DNA of 5,816 bases from Pseudomonadota bacterium. Lineage in GTDB: Bacteria; Pseudomonadota; Gammaproteobacteria; Burkholderiales; SG8-39. The notes below the pieces were generated by a model that was not told the DNA's origin, did no database searches, and saw only the letters and a list, made by a program, of their open reading frames with translations. The DNA lies in the NCBI GenBank assembly GCA_021848555.1, contig JAJZUN010000208.1, forward strand, positions 1-5,816, read 5' to 3'. The translations under genes were made by a program, and so were the position numbers. Shown piece by piece: positions 1 to 5,504 of this stretch. How positions within the stretch are numbered: the stretch's first letter is position 1; the number at the start of each line of letters is the position of its first letter.

Positions 1-1405
1 GCTTGCCCCAGGTGAGCGAGGTCGCGTAGAAGCCGCCGATGCACAGCGCCGACAGGAACACCATCGCGATCAGCCCGCGGCTTTCCGACGGCCGCTTCAG
101 CGCCGGCATCAGCCCACGCCCCAGCAGCGTCACCCAGAACAACAGGCCGACGAACAGCAGGGTCTGCCAGACCCGGCCCATGCTGGTGAATTCGAGGCCC
201 TGGTTGCCGATCCAGAAGCTGAAATCGGTCCCGAGGTGCTGCAGCGTACCCAGCCAGCCGGTGGCGGTGGAACCGACCACGATGAACAGCAGCGCGTAGA
301 ACAGCACATTGACGCCGAGCTTCTGGTACTTCGGCTCGTGCCCGGAGATTGCGGGGGCGATATACAGGCCGGTGGCCAGCCAGGCGGTCGCAATCCACAA
401 GACGGCGAACTGCGTATGGATGGTGCGGCTGACGCTGAACGGCAGGATCTGCGCCAGCGGCAGGCCGTAGAAGCCGTTCCCGTCCACCGCGTAGTGTGCG
501 GTAATGATGCCCATGCCGATCTGGGCCAGGATCAGGCCGATCACCACATAGAAGTACTTTTTGGTCGCCAGCATGGAAGGCGTGGGCTTAAGATCGAACA
601 GCGGATCGGCCTTGGGCGGTGTCGGATCGCCTTCTTCCTTGCTCGCCGCGTGGTAGAAAATCATCGCCGCGATCGCGGCGATCATCAGTATGATGCTGGC
701 GATCGACCAGATGCCGGCGCCTGCGGTCGGCGTGTTGCCGACCAGGGCGTCGTGCGGCCAGTTGCTGGTGTAGGAGAGATCGGTTTCCCCCGGACGGTCG
801 GTGGCCGCGGCCCAGGCCGACCAGAAGAAGAATGCCGACAATGCCTGGCGGTCGGCCGGGTCCGGCAGCAAGCCGGGATTCATCGCATATTGCTGGCGCA
901 GTTTGTCCAGCTTCTGCTCATCGCCGAACAGGCCGGTATAGTGCGCCGCGACTGCTTCGACCGCCAGCGCGCGCTCCTTCGACAGGGTGATGGTATCGGC
1001 CTGCCGGTCGTAGCTGTTGCGCCGCATTTCGGCTTTCAGGCGCGCGTCCAGGGTGGCTTGCGCACCGGCGCCCAATTGATCGTATGCCAGGCCGTGTTCG
1101 CGCTGCGACCACAACTCGCGCAGCGCCAGCGCTTCGCGATGCAGCCAGTCGGCGGACCAGTCCGGCGCGACGTAGCTGCCGTGCCCCCACACCGATCCCA
1201 GCTGCTGGCCGCCGGCCGCGAGCCAGGCTTGCTGGCCGCGCTGGATCTGCCCGGACGTATACAGAACCTCGCCCTGGCTATTGACGATTTGCTTTGGGAT
1301 CGGCGGCGCGGTAACGTAGATTTCGGTACCGACCCAGCCCAAGACGGCGAAGGACAGGACACAGATGAGTCCGAGCCAAGTCCAGAGCTTGCGTGACGCG
1401 TGCAT
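1..1405 (-). CDS. norB: Quinol-dependent nitric oxide reductase (qNor), N-terminal part, cut by window edge
   Basis: Membrane enzyme of the haem-copper oxidase superfamily that reduces two NO to N2O with electrons from quinol. The gene reads leftwards from ATG at 1405 and stays open to the window edge, giving 468 residues of a family usually about 750 long. Residues 8-30 form the first membrane helix; 31-225 form the periplasmic domain characteristic of qNor (GSYVAPDWSADWLHREAL at about 76-93). This domain has no CXXCH and no cysteine at all, which fits the quinol-linked type rather than the cytochrome c-linked one. Further helices lie at about 232-252, 284-303, 328-351, 364-385, 412-430 and 445-463. 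His330 in RTIHTQFAVLW is the likely first haem b ligand, and the segment NQGLEFTSMGRVWQ (401-414) is typical. The remaining catalytic histidines lie outside the window. AGGAGG at 1420-1415, 9 nt upstream, supports the start. It is divergent from the SirB2/NnrS pair and probably repressed by NsrR. Confidence 0.93.
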   Translation of the reverse strand, partial: MHASRKLWTWLGLICVLSFAVLGWVGTEIYVTAPPIPKQIVNSQGEVLYTSGQIQRGQQAWLAAGGQQLGSVWGHGSYVAPDWSADWLHREALALRELWSQREHGLAYDQLGAGAQATLDARLKAEMRRNSYDRQADTITLSKERALAVEAVAAHYTGLFGDEQKLDKLRQQYAMNPGLLPDPADRQALSAFFFWSAWAAATDRPGETDLSYTSNWPHDALVGNTPTAGAGIWSIASIILMIAAIAAMIFYHAASKEEGDPTPPKADPLFDLKPTPSMLATKKYFYVVIGLILAQIGMGIITAHYAVDGNGFYGLPLAQILPFSVSRTIHTQFAVLWIATAWLATGLYIAPAISGHEPKYQKLGVNVLFYALLFIVVGSTATGWLGTLQHLGTDFSFWIGNQGLEFTSMGRVWQTLLFVGLLFWVTLLGRGLMPALKRPSESRGLIAMVFLSALCIGGFYATSLTWGK

Positions 1406-1468
1406 GGTAAATTGCCTCCTGGTTATCAAGAATAAGGACGAAGAAGAAAATCCGCTGCTGTTCTTTAT

Positions 1469-1491
1469 ATACTGTATATTATATATATCTT
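1469..1491 (-). promoter_or_regulatory. Candidate NsrR operator in front of norB
   Basis: Read on the minus strand, the 23 bp begin AAGATATATAT and continue AATATACAG. Against the enterobacterial NsrR consensus (half-site AANATGCATTT, one base, then its reverse complement) 13 of 20 defined positions agree; against the variant with TATTT/AAATA arms the fit is better. The two halves are complementary at 7 of 11 positions. The site covers the proposed norB -10 box, as expected for a repressor. A caution is that the surrounding DNA is very AT-rich, so chance similarity is easier. An nsrR gene lies 1.8 kb away in the same locus. Confidence 0.42.
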
Positions 1492-1504
1492 TTACATCCC
1501 GCAA
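1478..1504 (-). promoter_or_regulatory. Candidate norB promoter
   Basis: A perfect TATAAT lies on the minus strand at 1483-1478, about 73 bp upstream of the norB ATG. The best -35 match is TTGCGG at 1504-1499 with a short 15-bp spacer, so the promoter may be weak or need an activator. Transcription would start near 1471 and give a leader of about 65 nt. The -10 box sits inside the NsrR-like site. Confidence 0.4.
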
Positions 1505-1565
1505 GTACCTCTCGCCATATATTGCCCAGAATGGCATAACTATTTATAGGTATATGCCGTACTTG
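1502..1565. repeat. Nested inverted repeats in the norB/sirB2 divergent region
   Basis: CAAGTAC (1502-1508) is the exact reverse complement of GTACTTG (1559-1565), and inside it GGCATA (1533-1538) is matched by TATGCC (1553-1558). The two right-hand arms are contiguous. A further small palindrome, TGCC-6-GGCA, lies at 1523-1536. Such symmetry between two divergent promoters suggests one or more regulator sites, but I cannot name the protein. Confidence 0.35.
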
Positions 1566-1590
1566 TTATAGGCGCCAGACCTGCTATAGT
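1563..1590 (+). promoter_or_regulatory. Candidate promoter of the sirB2-nnrS pair
   Basis: TTGTTA at 1563-1568 and TATAGT at 1585-1590 are separated by 16 bp. Transcription would start near 1597, leaving a leader of about 27 nt before the TTG start at 1624. It is back to back with the norB promoter. No convincing NsrR-like site covers it. Confidence 0.45.
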
Positions 1591-1611
1591 TCAAGGCCGC
1601 CATGCACATTT

Positions 1612-1615
1612 GAGG
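1612..1615 (+). promoter_or_regulatory. Ribosome binding site that supports the TTG start of SirB2
   Basis: GAGG lies 8 nt before TTG at 1624. The ATG just upstream (1602-1604) is followed by an in-frame TGA at 1611 and cannot start the gene. The family's N-terminus (LLKSLHL) begins seven codons after the TTG, so no later start fits. Confidence 0.55.
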
Positions 1616-1623
1616 CTCCCCGC

Positions 1624-2013
1624 TTGTTCACGACCTACGCCCTCCTCAAATCCCTGCACCTTGCCTGTGTCGCGCTTTCGGGAACGGGATTTGTGCTGCG
1701 CGGCACATGGATGCTGCGGGGTTCGCCCATGCTCGTCCGCCGCTGGGTGCGCGTGCTGCCGCACGCGGTGGACACGGCGCTGCTCGCCAGCGCGATCGCG
1801 CTGGCGGTCGCGACCGGGCAGTACCCGCTGACGCAGGGCTGGCTCACGGCCAAGCTCCTGGGACTCGTCGCCTACATCGTCCTCGGCAGCATCGCCCTCA
1901 GGCGCGGGCGCACGCCCGGGATTCGAATCACGGCGTTCCGCGGCGCGCTTGCGGCCTTCGCCTACATCGTCGCCGTGGCCATGACGAAACAGGTGGTGCC
2001 GCATGGCAATTGA
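1624..2013 (+). CDS. SirB2-family integral membrane protein
   Basis: Small membrane protein of 129 residues, the usual length of the SirB2 family. The family is named after a Salmonella regulator-associated gene and its biochemical role is not established. Four membrane helices are visible at about 5-25, 45-64, 74-92 and 103-120. Typical family blocks are LLKSLHLACVALSGTGFVLR (7-26), RWVRVLPHAVDT (40-51), GWLTAKLLGLVAYIVLGSIA (72-91) and AFAYIVAVAMT (111-121). His12 and His47 lie in or next to helices and are conserved in relatives as I remember them. The start is a TTG with GAGG 8 nt upstream. The end overlaps nnrS by 11 bp, so the two are probably translationally coupled. From this pairing I infer a role at the membrane in NO or haem/copper handling; the sequence itself does not show it. 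Confidence 0.85.
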   Translation: MFTTYALLKSLHLACVALSGTGFVLRGTWMLRGSPMLVRRWVRVLPHAVDTALLASAIALAVATGQYPLTQGWLTAKLLGLVAYIVLGSIALRRGRTPGIRITAFRGALAAFAYIVAVAMTKQVVPHGN

Positions 2014-3253
2014 ACCGAATGCGAAAGACGCACCCAGCTTCGGGTCGCGCCGCCCAGGCTTCGGATGGCTGAGCGCCGCACCGCACCGGCTGTTTTTCTT
2101 CCTGGCATCGTTGCTGCTGCTGCTTGCTTCGGCGTGGTGGGCCGCGGTGCTGGTGCTGCGGCTGTTCGGTACGGCGATGCTGGGCGCGATAGCGCCGACC
2201 CTGGTGCACGCGACGGCGATGCTCTATACATTCCTGCCCATGTACATGTTCGGCTTCTTGTTTACCGCCGGTCCGGCCTGGCTCGGGGTCAAAGGGCCCG
2301 CTGCGCCGGCCCTGCGGCCCACCGCGCTGCTCGCGTTTGCGGGCGGCGCCCTGCTCGTCGTGCTGTCCCTGTTCTCGATGCCTGCTTCCGGCGCGGCCGC
2401 GCTGCTGCTGTGCGCCTGCTGGGCGCGCTACCTGCTGATTTTCGCGGGCCTGATCCGGCAAAGCAAGGCGCCCGACCGCATGCACGCCAAACTGGTGCTG
2501 GCGTGCATGCTGCCGGGCGTCGCCGGCCTCGCGGCCTATGCCCTGCTGTGCTTTGGCGACAATCTGCGCTGGTTTCCCTGGGTCACTGTCGCCGGGCTGT
2601 GGTGGTTTGTCATTCCGCTACTTCTGGTTGTGGTGCATCGCATGCTGCCGTTTTTCACCGCCTCGGCCATCCCGTCGATCGCCGCGTGGCGCCCATACTG
2701 GGTGTTGTGGTGTTTTCTCGCCGCCTCGGTCGGGCATGGCGCAATGGAACTGGCCAACCTGAGCCGAATCGCGTGGCTGCTGGATGCTCCGGCCGCGGCC
2801 TTCCTGTTATGGCTGGGTTTGCGCTGGGGCTTGATGCGAAGCCTGCGCATCCGCCTGCTCGCCATGCTACACCTCGGCTTTGTCTGGCTCGGCATTGCGT
2901 ATGCGCTGTATGCCGCCAACGCGGTGCTGGCTTTCCTTGGCGCGCGCGGAATCGGCCTGGCGCCTCTGCACGCGGCCACCATGGGTTTCGTCGGCTCGAT
3001 CACGTTTGCGATGGTGACGCGGGTTACCTGCGGGCACTCTGGCCGCCCCCTGGCGGCCGACGATATGACTTGGCGGCTATTCTGGCTGCTGCAGACCGCC
3101 ACGCTGTTGCGGCTGGGACCCGAATTCTGGCCGCAAGCGTACGCCTGGCTGATGACGGCAGCCATTTTCGCCTGGCTGGTGGCTTTCGCCGGTTGGGCGT
3201 GGAAATATATTCCGGCCTACCTGCGGCCGCGGGCCGATGGCAAACCGGGTTGA
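2003..3253 (+). CDS. nnrS: NnrS family haem/copper-linked membrane protein, NO stress tolerance
   Basis: Polytopic membrane protein of 416 residues, about the normal NnrS length, with roughly 12 hydrophobic segments. NnrS proteins were described as haem- and copper-containing and help cells survive NO; in Vibrio cholerae NnrS limits formation of iron-nitrosyl complexes. Family landmarks are APHRLFFFLAS (26-36), the long GFLFTAGPAWLG (84-95), VHRMLPFFTASAIP (211-224) and PLHAATMGFVGSITFAMVTR (321-340) followed by VTCGHSGRPL (341-350). Candidate metal or haem ligands are His28, His69, His212, His245, His290, His323 and His345, plus Cys343; which are used cannot be told here. The ATG at 2003 lies inside the end of the SirB2 gene and is preceded by AGGTGG at about 1990-1995. 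The stop codon is built into the -35 box of the nsrR promoter. Confidence 0.93.
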   Translation: MAIEPNAKDAPSFGSRRPGFGWLSAAPHRLFFFLASLLLLLASAWWAAVLVLRLFGTAMLGAIAPTLVHATAMLYTFLPMYMFGFLFTAGPAWLGVKGPAAPALRPTALLAFAGGALLVVLSLFSMPASGAAALLLCACWARYLLIFAGLIRQSKAPDRMHAKLVLACMLPGVAGLAAYALLCFGDNLRWFPWVTVAGLWWFVIPLLLVVVHRMLPFFTASAIPSIAAWRPYWVLWCFLAASVGHGAMELANLSRIAWLLDAPAAAFLLWLGLRWGLMRSLRIRLLAMLHLGFVWLGIAYALYAANAVLAFLGARGIGLAPLHAATMGFVGSITFAMVTRVTCGHSGRPLAADDMTWRLFWLLQTATLLRLGPEFWPQAYAWLMTAAIFAWLVAFAGWAWKYIPAYLRPRADGKPG

Positions 3254-3279
3254 CTGTGAACCCGCTCCTGCGGCATAAT
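3250..3279 (+). promoter_or_regulatory. Candidate nsrR promoter
   Basis: TTGACT (3250-3255) and CATAAT (3274-3279) are 18 bp apart, and the -35 box contains the nnrS stop codon. A second, perfect TATAAT occurs at 3299-3304 but has no good -35 box and would give a leader of only about 9 nt. Either promoter is overlapped by the NsrR-like site at 3277-3299. No strong Shine-Dalgarno sequence is seen before the nsrR ATG at 3320. Confidence 0.55.
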
Positions 3280-3299
3280 ACGCATCCAATATGCCTCTT
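3277..3299 (+). promoter_or_regulatory. Candidate NsrR operator in front of nsrR
   Basis: The 23 bp match the NsrR consensus (AANATGCATTT, one base, reverse complement) at 15 of 20 defined positions. The core GCAT (3282-3285) and ATGC (3291-3294) is exactly placed, and the outer bases AA and TT are kept. The site begins at the last bases of the -10 box and covers the expected start of transcription, a classic repressor position. This predicts that nsrR, the hemerythrin-like gene and the ygbA-family gene are induced by NO and that nsrR is autoregulated. Confidence 0.58.
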
Positions 3300-3319
3300 A
3301 TAATCTCCCGGCCCGGACC

Positions 3320-3769
3320 ATGCGCCTCACCACGTTTTCCGACTACACCCTGCGGGTGCTGATCTACCTCGGCGTGCACGACGACGAGATTTCGACCGTC
3401 GGGCAGATTGCCGAGGCCTACGGCATCTCGGCCAACCATCTGATGAAAGTGGTGCACTATCTGGCGCAGGGCGGCTACATCGAGACCACCCGCGGCAAGG
3501 GCGGCGGCATGCGCCTCGGGCTGGCGCCGGAAAATATCAACCTCGGCGAATTGGTGCGCGGCACGGAGGACAACCGCAAGCTGGTGGAATGCTTCGACCG
3601 CGACAACTCCGACTGCCGCATCGAAACGGCCTGCGTGCTGCGCGGCGTGCTCGGCAAGGCGCTGGAGGCTTTTTTCAGTTCGCTCGACGGCTACACGCTT
3701 GCCGATCTGATCGCGCCCAAGCCGCGGCTGGCGAATATGCTGGTGCTGAAGCAAAGACTCGCGGGTTGA
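3320..3769 (+). CDS. nsrR: NO-sensing Rrf2-family repressor NsrR
   Basis: Cytoplasmic DNA-binding repressor of 149 residues; its Fe-S cluster is nitrosylated by NO, which releases DNA. The N-terminal winged helix-turn-helix (about 1-80) shows MRLTTFSDYTLRVLIYL, the recognition region ISANHLMKVVHYLAQGGYI (36-54) and the glycine-rich wing TTRGKGGGMRLG (56-67). The cluster-binding cysteines are Cys91, Cys99 and Cys105 (CX7CX5C), and Asp8, the fourth ligand in the [4Fe-4S] NsrR of Streptomyces coelicolor, is present. The segment RKLVECF before Cys91 is NsrR-like and argues against IscR, whose cysteine spacing differs. The ATG is close to the promoter. A 33-bp gap separates it from the hemerythrin-like gene, so they are probably one operon. 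The likely targets in the window are its own operon and norB. Confidence 0.93.
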   Translation: MRLTTFSDYTLRVLIYLGVHDDEISTVGQIAEAYGISANHLMKVVHYLAQGGYIETTRGKGGGMRLGLAPENINLGELVRGTEDNRKLVECFDRDNSDCRIETACVLRGVLGKALEAFFSSLDGYTLADLIAPKPRLANMLVLKQRLAG

Positions 3770-3790
3770 AATGGATAACCCTTGTCCGCC

Positions 3791-3795
3791 GGGAG
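3791..3795 (+). promoter_or_regulatory. Ribosome binding site choosing the hemerythrin-like start
   Basis: GGGAG lies 7 nt before the ATG at 3803. An in-frame TTG at 3782 would add seven residues, but it has no comparable purine-rich site in front, so the ATG is preferred. Confidence 0.6.
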
Positions 3796-3802
3796 ACCAT
3801 TG

Positions 3803-4360
3803 ATGTCCGCCGCCAAGATCGCCTTCCCCGGCTTCCACTCGCCTGCGGCCGGCTTCGAAGCGCCGCTGGAGATGCTTTCGGCCTGTCACGGCCGCGTCGA
3901 GAGCCAGTGCCAGACGCTGCAGCGCCTGGTGCCGCACCTGGCCGCGCACGGGCCGGACCAGGCCGCGCGCGAGGCGGCGCAAAACGTGATGCGCTATTTC
4001 GACACCTCGGCGCGGCAGCATCATGCGGACGAGGAGGACGATCTGTTTCCGCTGCTGCTGCGCTCGGCGCCGGCAGCCCAGCTCGCGCCGCTGCGCGAAC
4101 TCATCGCCGTGCTGAAGGCGCAGCACCGGGAGTTGGAGCAATCCTGGGGTGAACTGCGCCTGAAGCTGGAGCAGGTTGCGCTCGGAACGGTGCGCGCGCT
4201 GGAGTCCGAGGAAGTCGCGCGCATGGCCGGACTCTACCGCAGCCACATCGCGCGCGAAGAAGCGGAGCTGTTGCCGCTCGCGGCGCGCCTTCTGGACGTC
4301 GCTGCGCTGGACGGCGTCGGCCGTGCAATGCGCCTGCGGCGCGGCATCAAGGATATCTAG
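3803..4360 (+). CDS. Hemerythrin-like (HHE domain) diiron protein
   Basis: Soluble, mostly helical protein of 185 residues. Hemerythrin-like four-helix bundles carry a diiron site through His and Glu; relatives such as YtfE/RIC act in NO stress and repair of iron centres. Visible ligands, in order along the helices, are His29 (SACHGRVE), His74 and Glu78 in HHADEEDDLFP (73-83), His108 (KAQHRELE), and His148 and Glu152 in SHIAREEAELLPLA (147-160). This is the full HHE-type set. It lacks the N-terminal ScdA-type domain of YtfE, so it is a single-domain relative rather than a true YtfE. A basic tail (RAMRLRRGIK) ends the chain. It lies between nsrR and the ygbA-family gene with only 2 bp to the latter, so NO control by NsrR is likely. 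Roles in NO or O2 binding or iron donation are all possible; the sequence does not decide. Confidence 0.88.
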   Translation: MSAAKIAFPGFHSPAAGFEAPLEMLSACHGRVESQCQTLQRLVPHLAAHGPDQAAREAAQNVMRYFDTSARQHHADEEDDLFPLLLRSAPAAQLAPLRELIAVLKAQHRELEQSWGELRLKLEQVALGTVRALESEEVARMAGLYRSHIAREEAELLPLAARLLDVAALDGVGRAMRLRRGIKDI

Positions 4361-4362
4361 AC

Positions 4363-4749
4363 ATGCCCAAACAGGTCGTCGAATTCACCACCGACAAGCG
4401 CTTCGTGCGCCGCGCGCGCGAACTGGCCATCATCGAAACCATGGTGCGCATGTACTGCCGCGGACACCATCATCCCGGCCGCGCCCCACTCTGCGCCGAC
4501 TGCGCCGAACTGTTCGAATACGCCACGCGCCGGCTGGAGCGCTGCGTGTTCGGCGACGCCAAGCCGACCTGCACCAACTGCACCGTGCACTGCTACAGCG
4601 CGCAGATGCGCGAGCAGGTCAGGATAATCATGAAATGGGCCGGGCCGCGCATGGCATGGCGCCACCCCGTGCTCAGTTTCTTCCACCTGCTAGACGGACG
4701 CCGGCCGGCACCCATGCTGCCGGCGAAGCCGCAGAAGAATACCGACTAG
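4363..4749 (+). CDS. ygbA: YgbA-family cysteine-rich protein (nitrous oxide-stimulated promoter family)
   Basis: Small cytoplasmic protein of 128 residues with seven cysteines: Cys32, Cys44, Cys47, Cys61, Cys70, Cys73 and Cys77. They lie in LCADCAELFEYATRRLERC (43-61) and PTCTNCTVHCY (68-78), preceded by MYCRGHHH (30-37). This pattern and the end KWAGPRMAWRHPVLSFFHLL (91-110) match the family of E. coli YgbA, an NsrR-repressed gene induced by NO. CXXC pairs and a histidine cluster suggest metal or Fe-S binding, which is inference. The ATG starts 2 bp after the hemerythrin-like stop codon, with AAGGA 9 nt upstream inside that gene, so the two are co-translated. It ends 7 bp from the convergent DUF2889 gene. 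No T-rich terminator hairpin is visible between them. Confidence 0.87.
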   Translation: MPKQVVEFTTDKRFVRRARELAIIETMVRMYCRGHHHPGRAPLCADCAELFEYATRRLERCVFGDAKPTCTNCTVHCYSAQMREQVRIIMKWAGPRMAWRHPVLSFFHLLDGRRPAPMLPAKPQKNTD

Positions 4750-4756
4750 TTCGCGC

Positions 4757-5323
4757 TCAACCGGCTTTGCGGTAAAAGTGCGGATACAGCGTCGCGACCA
4801 CCTCCCCGTCGGTGGCCCAGGCCTTGCAGCCGTCGACAAAATGCGGGCGCTCGGTCTTGTAATCGGGATCGGGCTCCGGCGCCGGCTGGCCGTCCTCGGG
4901 CCAGCTGCCCAGGGTCTGAAACGCCACCGTGGCGGCCGGCAGCAGCAGTTCGCGCAGGTGGGTGCAGCCTTTGGTGCCGCCGACGCATTCCTGCACCGCA
5001 CGGCGCCAGCCCGCGCCTATGGTCTTGCCGATCAAGCCTTTGAACGCAGGCAACGCGCTGTTGCAGGGCGCATAAGGCACCGAGGCCATCGCCACTTCGA
5101 TATTGCGCACCACCATGTCGTTGTCGATGGTCAGGCGCAGCGCCATATCGTGCACGGCTTCGCCCGGCTCGCGCAGGCCGCGGAACGGCTCGCGATAGGC
5201 AAAAGGCTTGGTGTCGACGATGCGCGCCTCGATGTCCCAGAGACCGTCCTCGCGCTGATAGCCCTCGCAACTGATGGTCCGGGTGTGCTTGTGGCGGCGC
5301 GGCGCCGGCGGCGGTAGATTCAT
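4757..5323 (-). CDS. DUF2889 family protein of unknown function
   Basis: Predicted soluble protein of 188 residues with no signal peptide or membrane helix. Family blocks are HTRTISCEGYQREDGLWDIE (13-32), VDTKPF, the acidic/aliphatic HDMALRLTIDNDMVVRNIEV (58-77), PYAPC (83-87), GLIGKTIGAGWRRAVQECVG (96-115) and the strongly conserved GCTHLRELL (119-127), followed by AFQTL. Histidines 58 and 122 and cysteines 87 and 120 could bind a metal or be catalytic, but no activity is established for DUF2889 as far as I know. The ATG at 5323 fits the family's usual start (MNLPPPAPRRHKHTRT) and has AAAGGA 8 nt upstream. The frame stays open to 5623, but that part is repeat DNA. The neighbours suggest a link to nitrate/NO metabolism, which is inference only. 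Confidence 0.85.
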   Translation of the reverse strand: MNLPPPAPRRHKHTRTISCEGYQREDGLWDIEARIVDTKPFAYREPFRGLREPGEAVHDMALRLTIDNDMVVRNIEVAMASVPYAPCNSALPAFKGLIGKTIGAGWRRAVQECVGGTKGCTHLRELLLPAATVAFQTLGSWPEDGQPAPEPDPDYKTERPHFVDGCKAWATDGEVVATLYPHFYRKAG

Positions 5324-5331
5324 ATTCTTGT

Positions 5332-5337
5332 TCCTTT
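5332..5337 (-). promoter_or_regulatory. Ribosome binding site fixing the DUF2889 start
   Basis: AAAGGA on the minus strand lies 8 nt before ATG 5323. An ATG further upstream (5357-5355, MSQGMDQRNKN) also has a possible GAGGG, but it would add residues not typical of the family. Confidence 0.6.
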
Positions 5338-5391
5338 GATCCATACCTTGTGACATAAATGGCGCCCTCGTTGCGGCAAAGTTGCGATTTT

Positions 5392-5415
5392 GCGCGGACG
5401 AAAAACCGTCCGCGC
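5392..5415 (-). repeat. Short member of the palindromic repeat family (H1)
   Basis: GCGCGGACG (5392-5400) and CGTCCGCGC (5407-5415) form a perfect 9-bp stem with loop AAAAAC. Aligned with the core of the two longer hairpins it agrees at about 20 of 25 positions with one gap. The stem pair that is C-G here is T-A in the others, so pairing was kept while the sequence changed. It has the same orientation as H2 and abuts it, with one base between. Confidence 0.65.
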
Positions 5416-5416
5416 G

Positions 5417-5467
5417 GATCGTCGATTGGGCACGGATGAAAAGCACATCCGCACCCAATCGGCGATC
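5417..5467 (-). repeat. 51-nt palindromic repeat (H2)
   Basis: Arms 5417-5438 and 5446-5467 (22 positions each) surround a 7-base loop. Outer arms GATCGTCGATTGGG and CCCAATCGGCGATC pair throughout, allowing one G-U. Inner arms CGGATG and CATCCG pair perfectly, with a CA/CA step between that becomes two G-U pairs on the minus strand. Its core at 5430-5454 matches the reverse complement of 5518-5542 (H3) at 23 of 25 positions. Confidence 0.75.
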
Positions 5468-5504
5468 TCGTGTAAAACCCCGCGCTGTCCTTGCTTTTAT
5501 CCAT

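Noticed and set aside
236..1396. 386-codon plus-strand open frame
   Set aside because: It is antisense to the norB reading frame, which gives a clear qNor protein. The plus frame is low-complexity and rich in Arg, Gly and Gln, as expected for a shadow in GC-rich DNA.
1416..1430. Possible FNR/DNR half-site ATCAA
   Set aside because: The required TTGAT partner at four bases' distance is missing; it also lies next to the norB ribosome binding site.
1522..1550. Possible sigma-54 promoter from TTGCC and TGGCA elements
   Set aside because: The GG and GC pairs do not have the -24/-12 spacing on either strand.
2065..3303. 412-codon plus-strand open frame overlapping nnrS
   Set aside because: Out of frame with NnrS, rich in Arg, Ala and Gly, with no family features; the NnrS frame has the motifs and the membrane segments.
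3782..3802. TTG start seven codons upstream for the hemerythrin-like gene
   Set aside because: No suitable ribosome binding site precedes it, whereas GGGAG is well placed for the ATG at 3803.
3077..4246. 389-codon minus-strand open frame
   Set aside because: It runs antisense across three genes, including nsrR and the hemerythrin-like gene, and has no recognisable features.
4704..4724. GCCGGCA-7-TGCCGGC hairpin near the end of the ygbA-family gene
   Set aside because: It lies inside the coding sequence and has no T run; GC-rich coding DNA often gives such stems by chance.
5392..5467. Hairpins H1 and H2 as intrinsic terminators
   Set aside because: Neither is followed by a T run on either strand, so they do not fit rho-independent termination.
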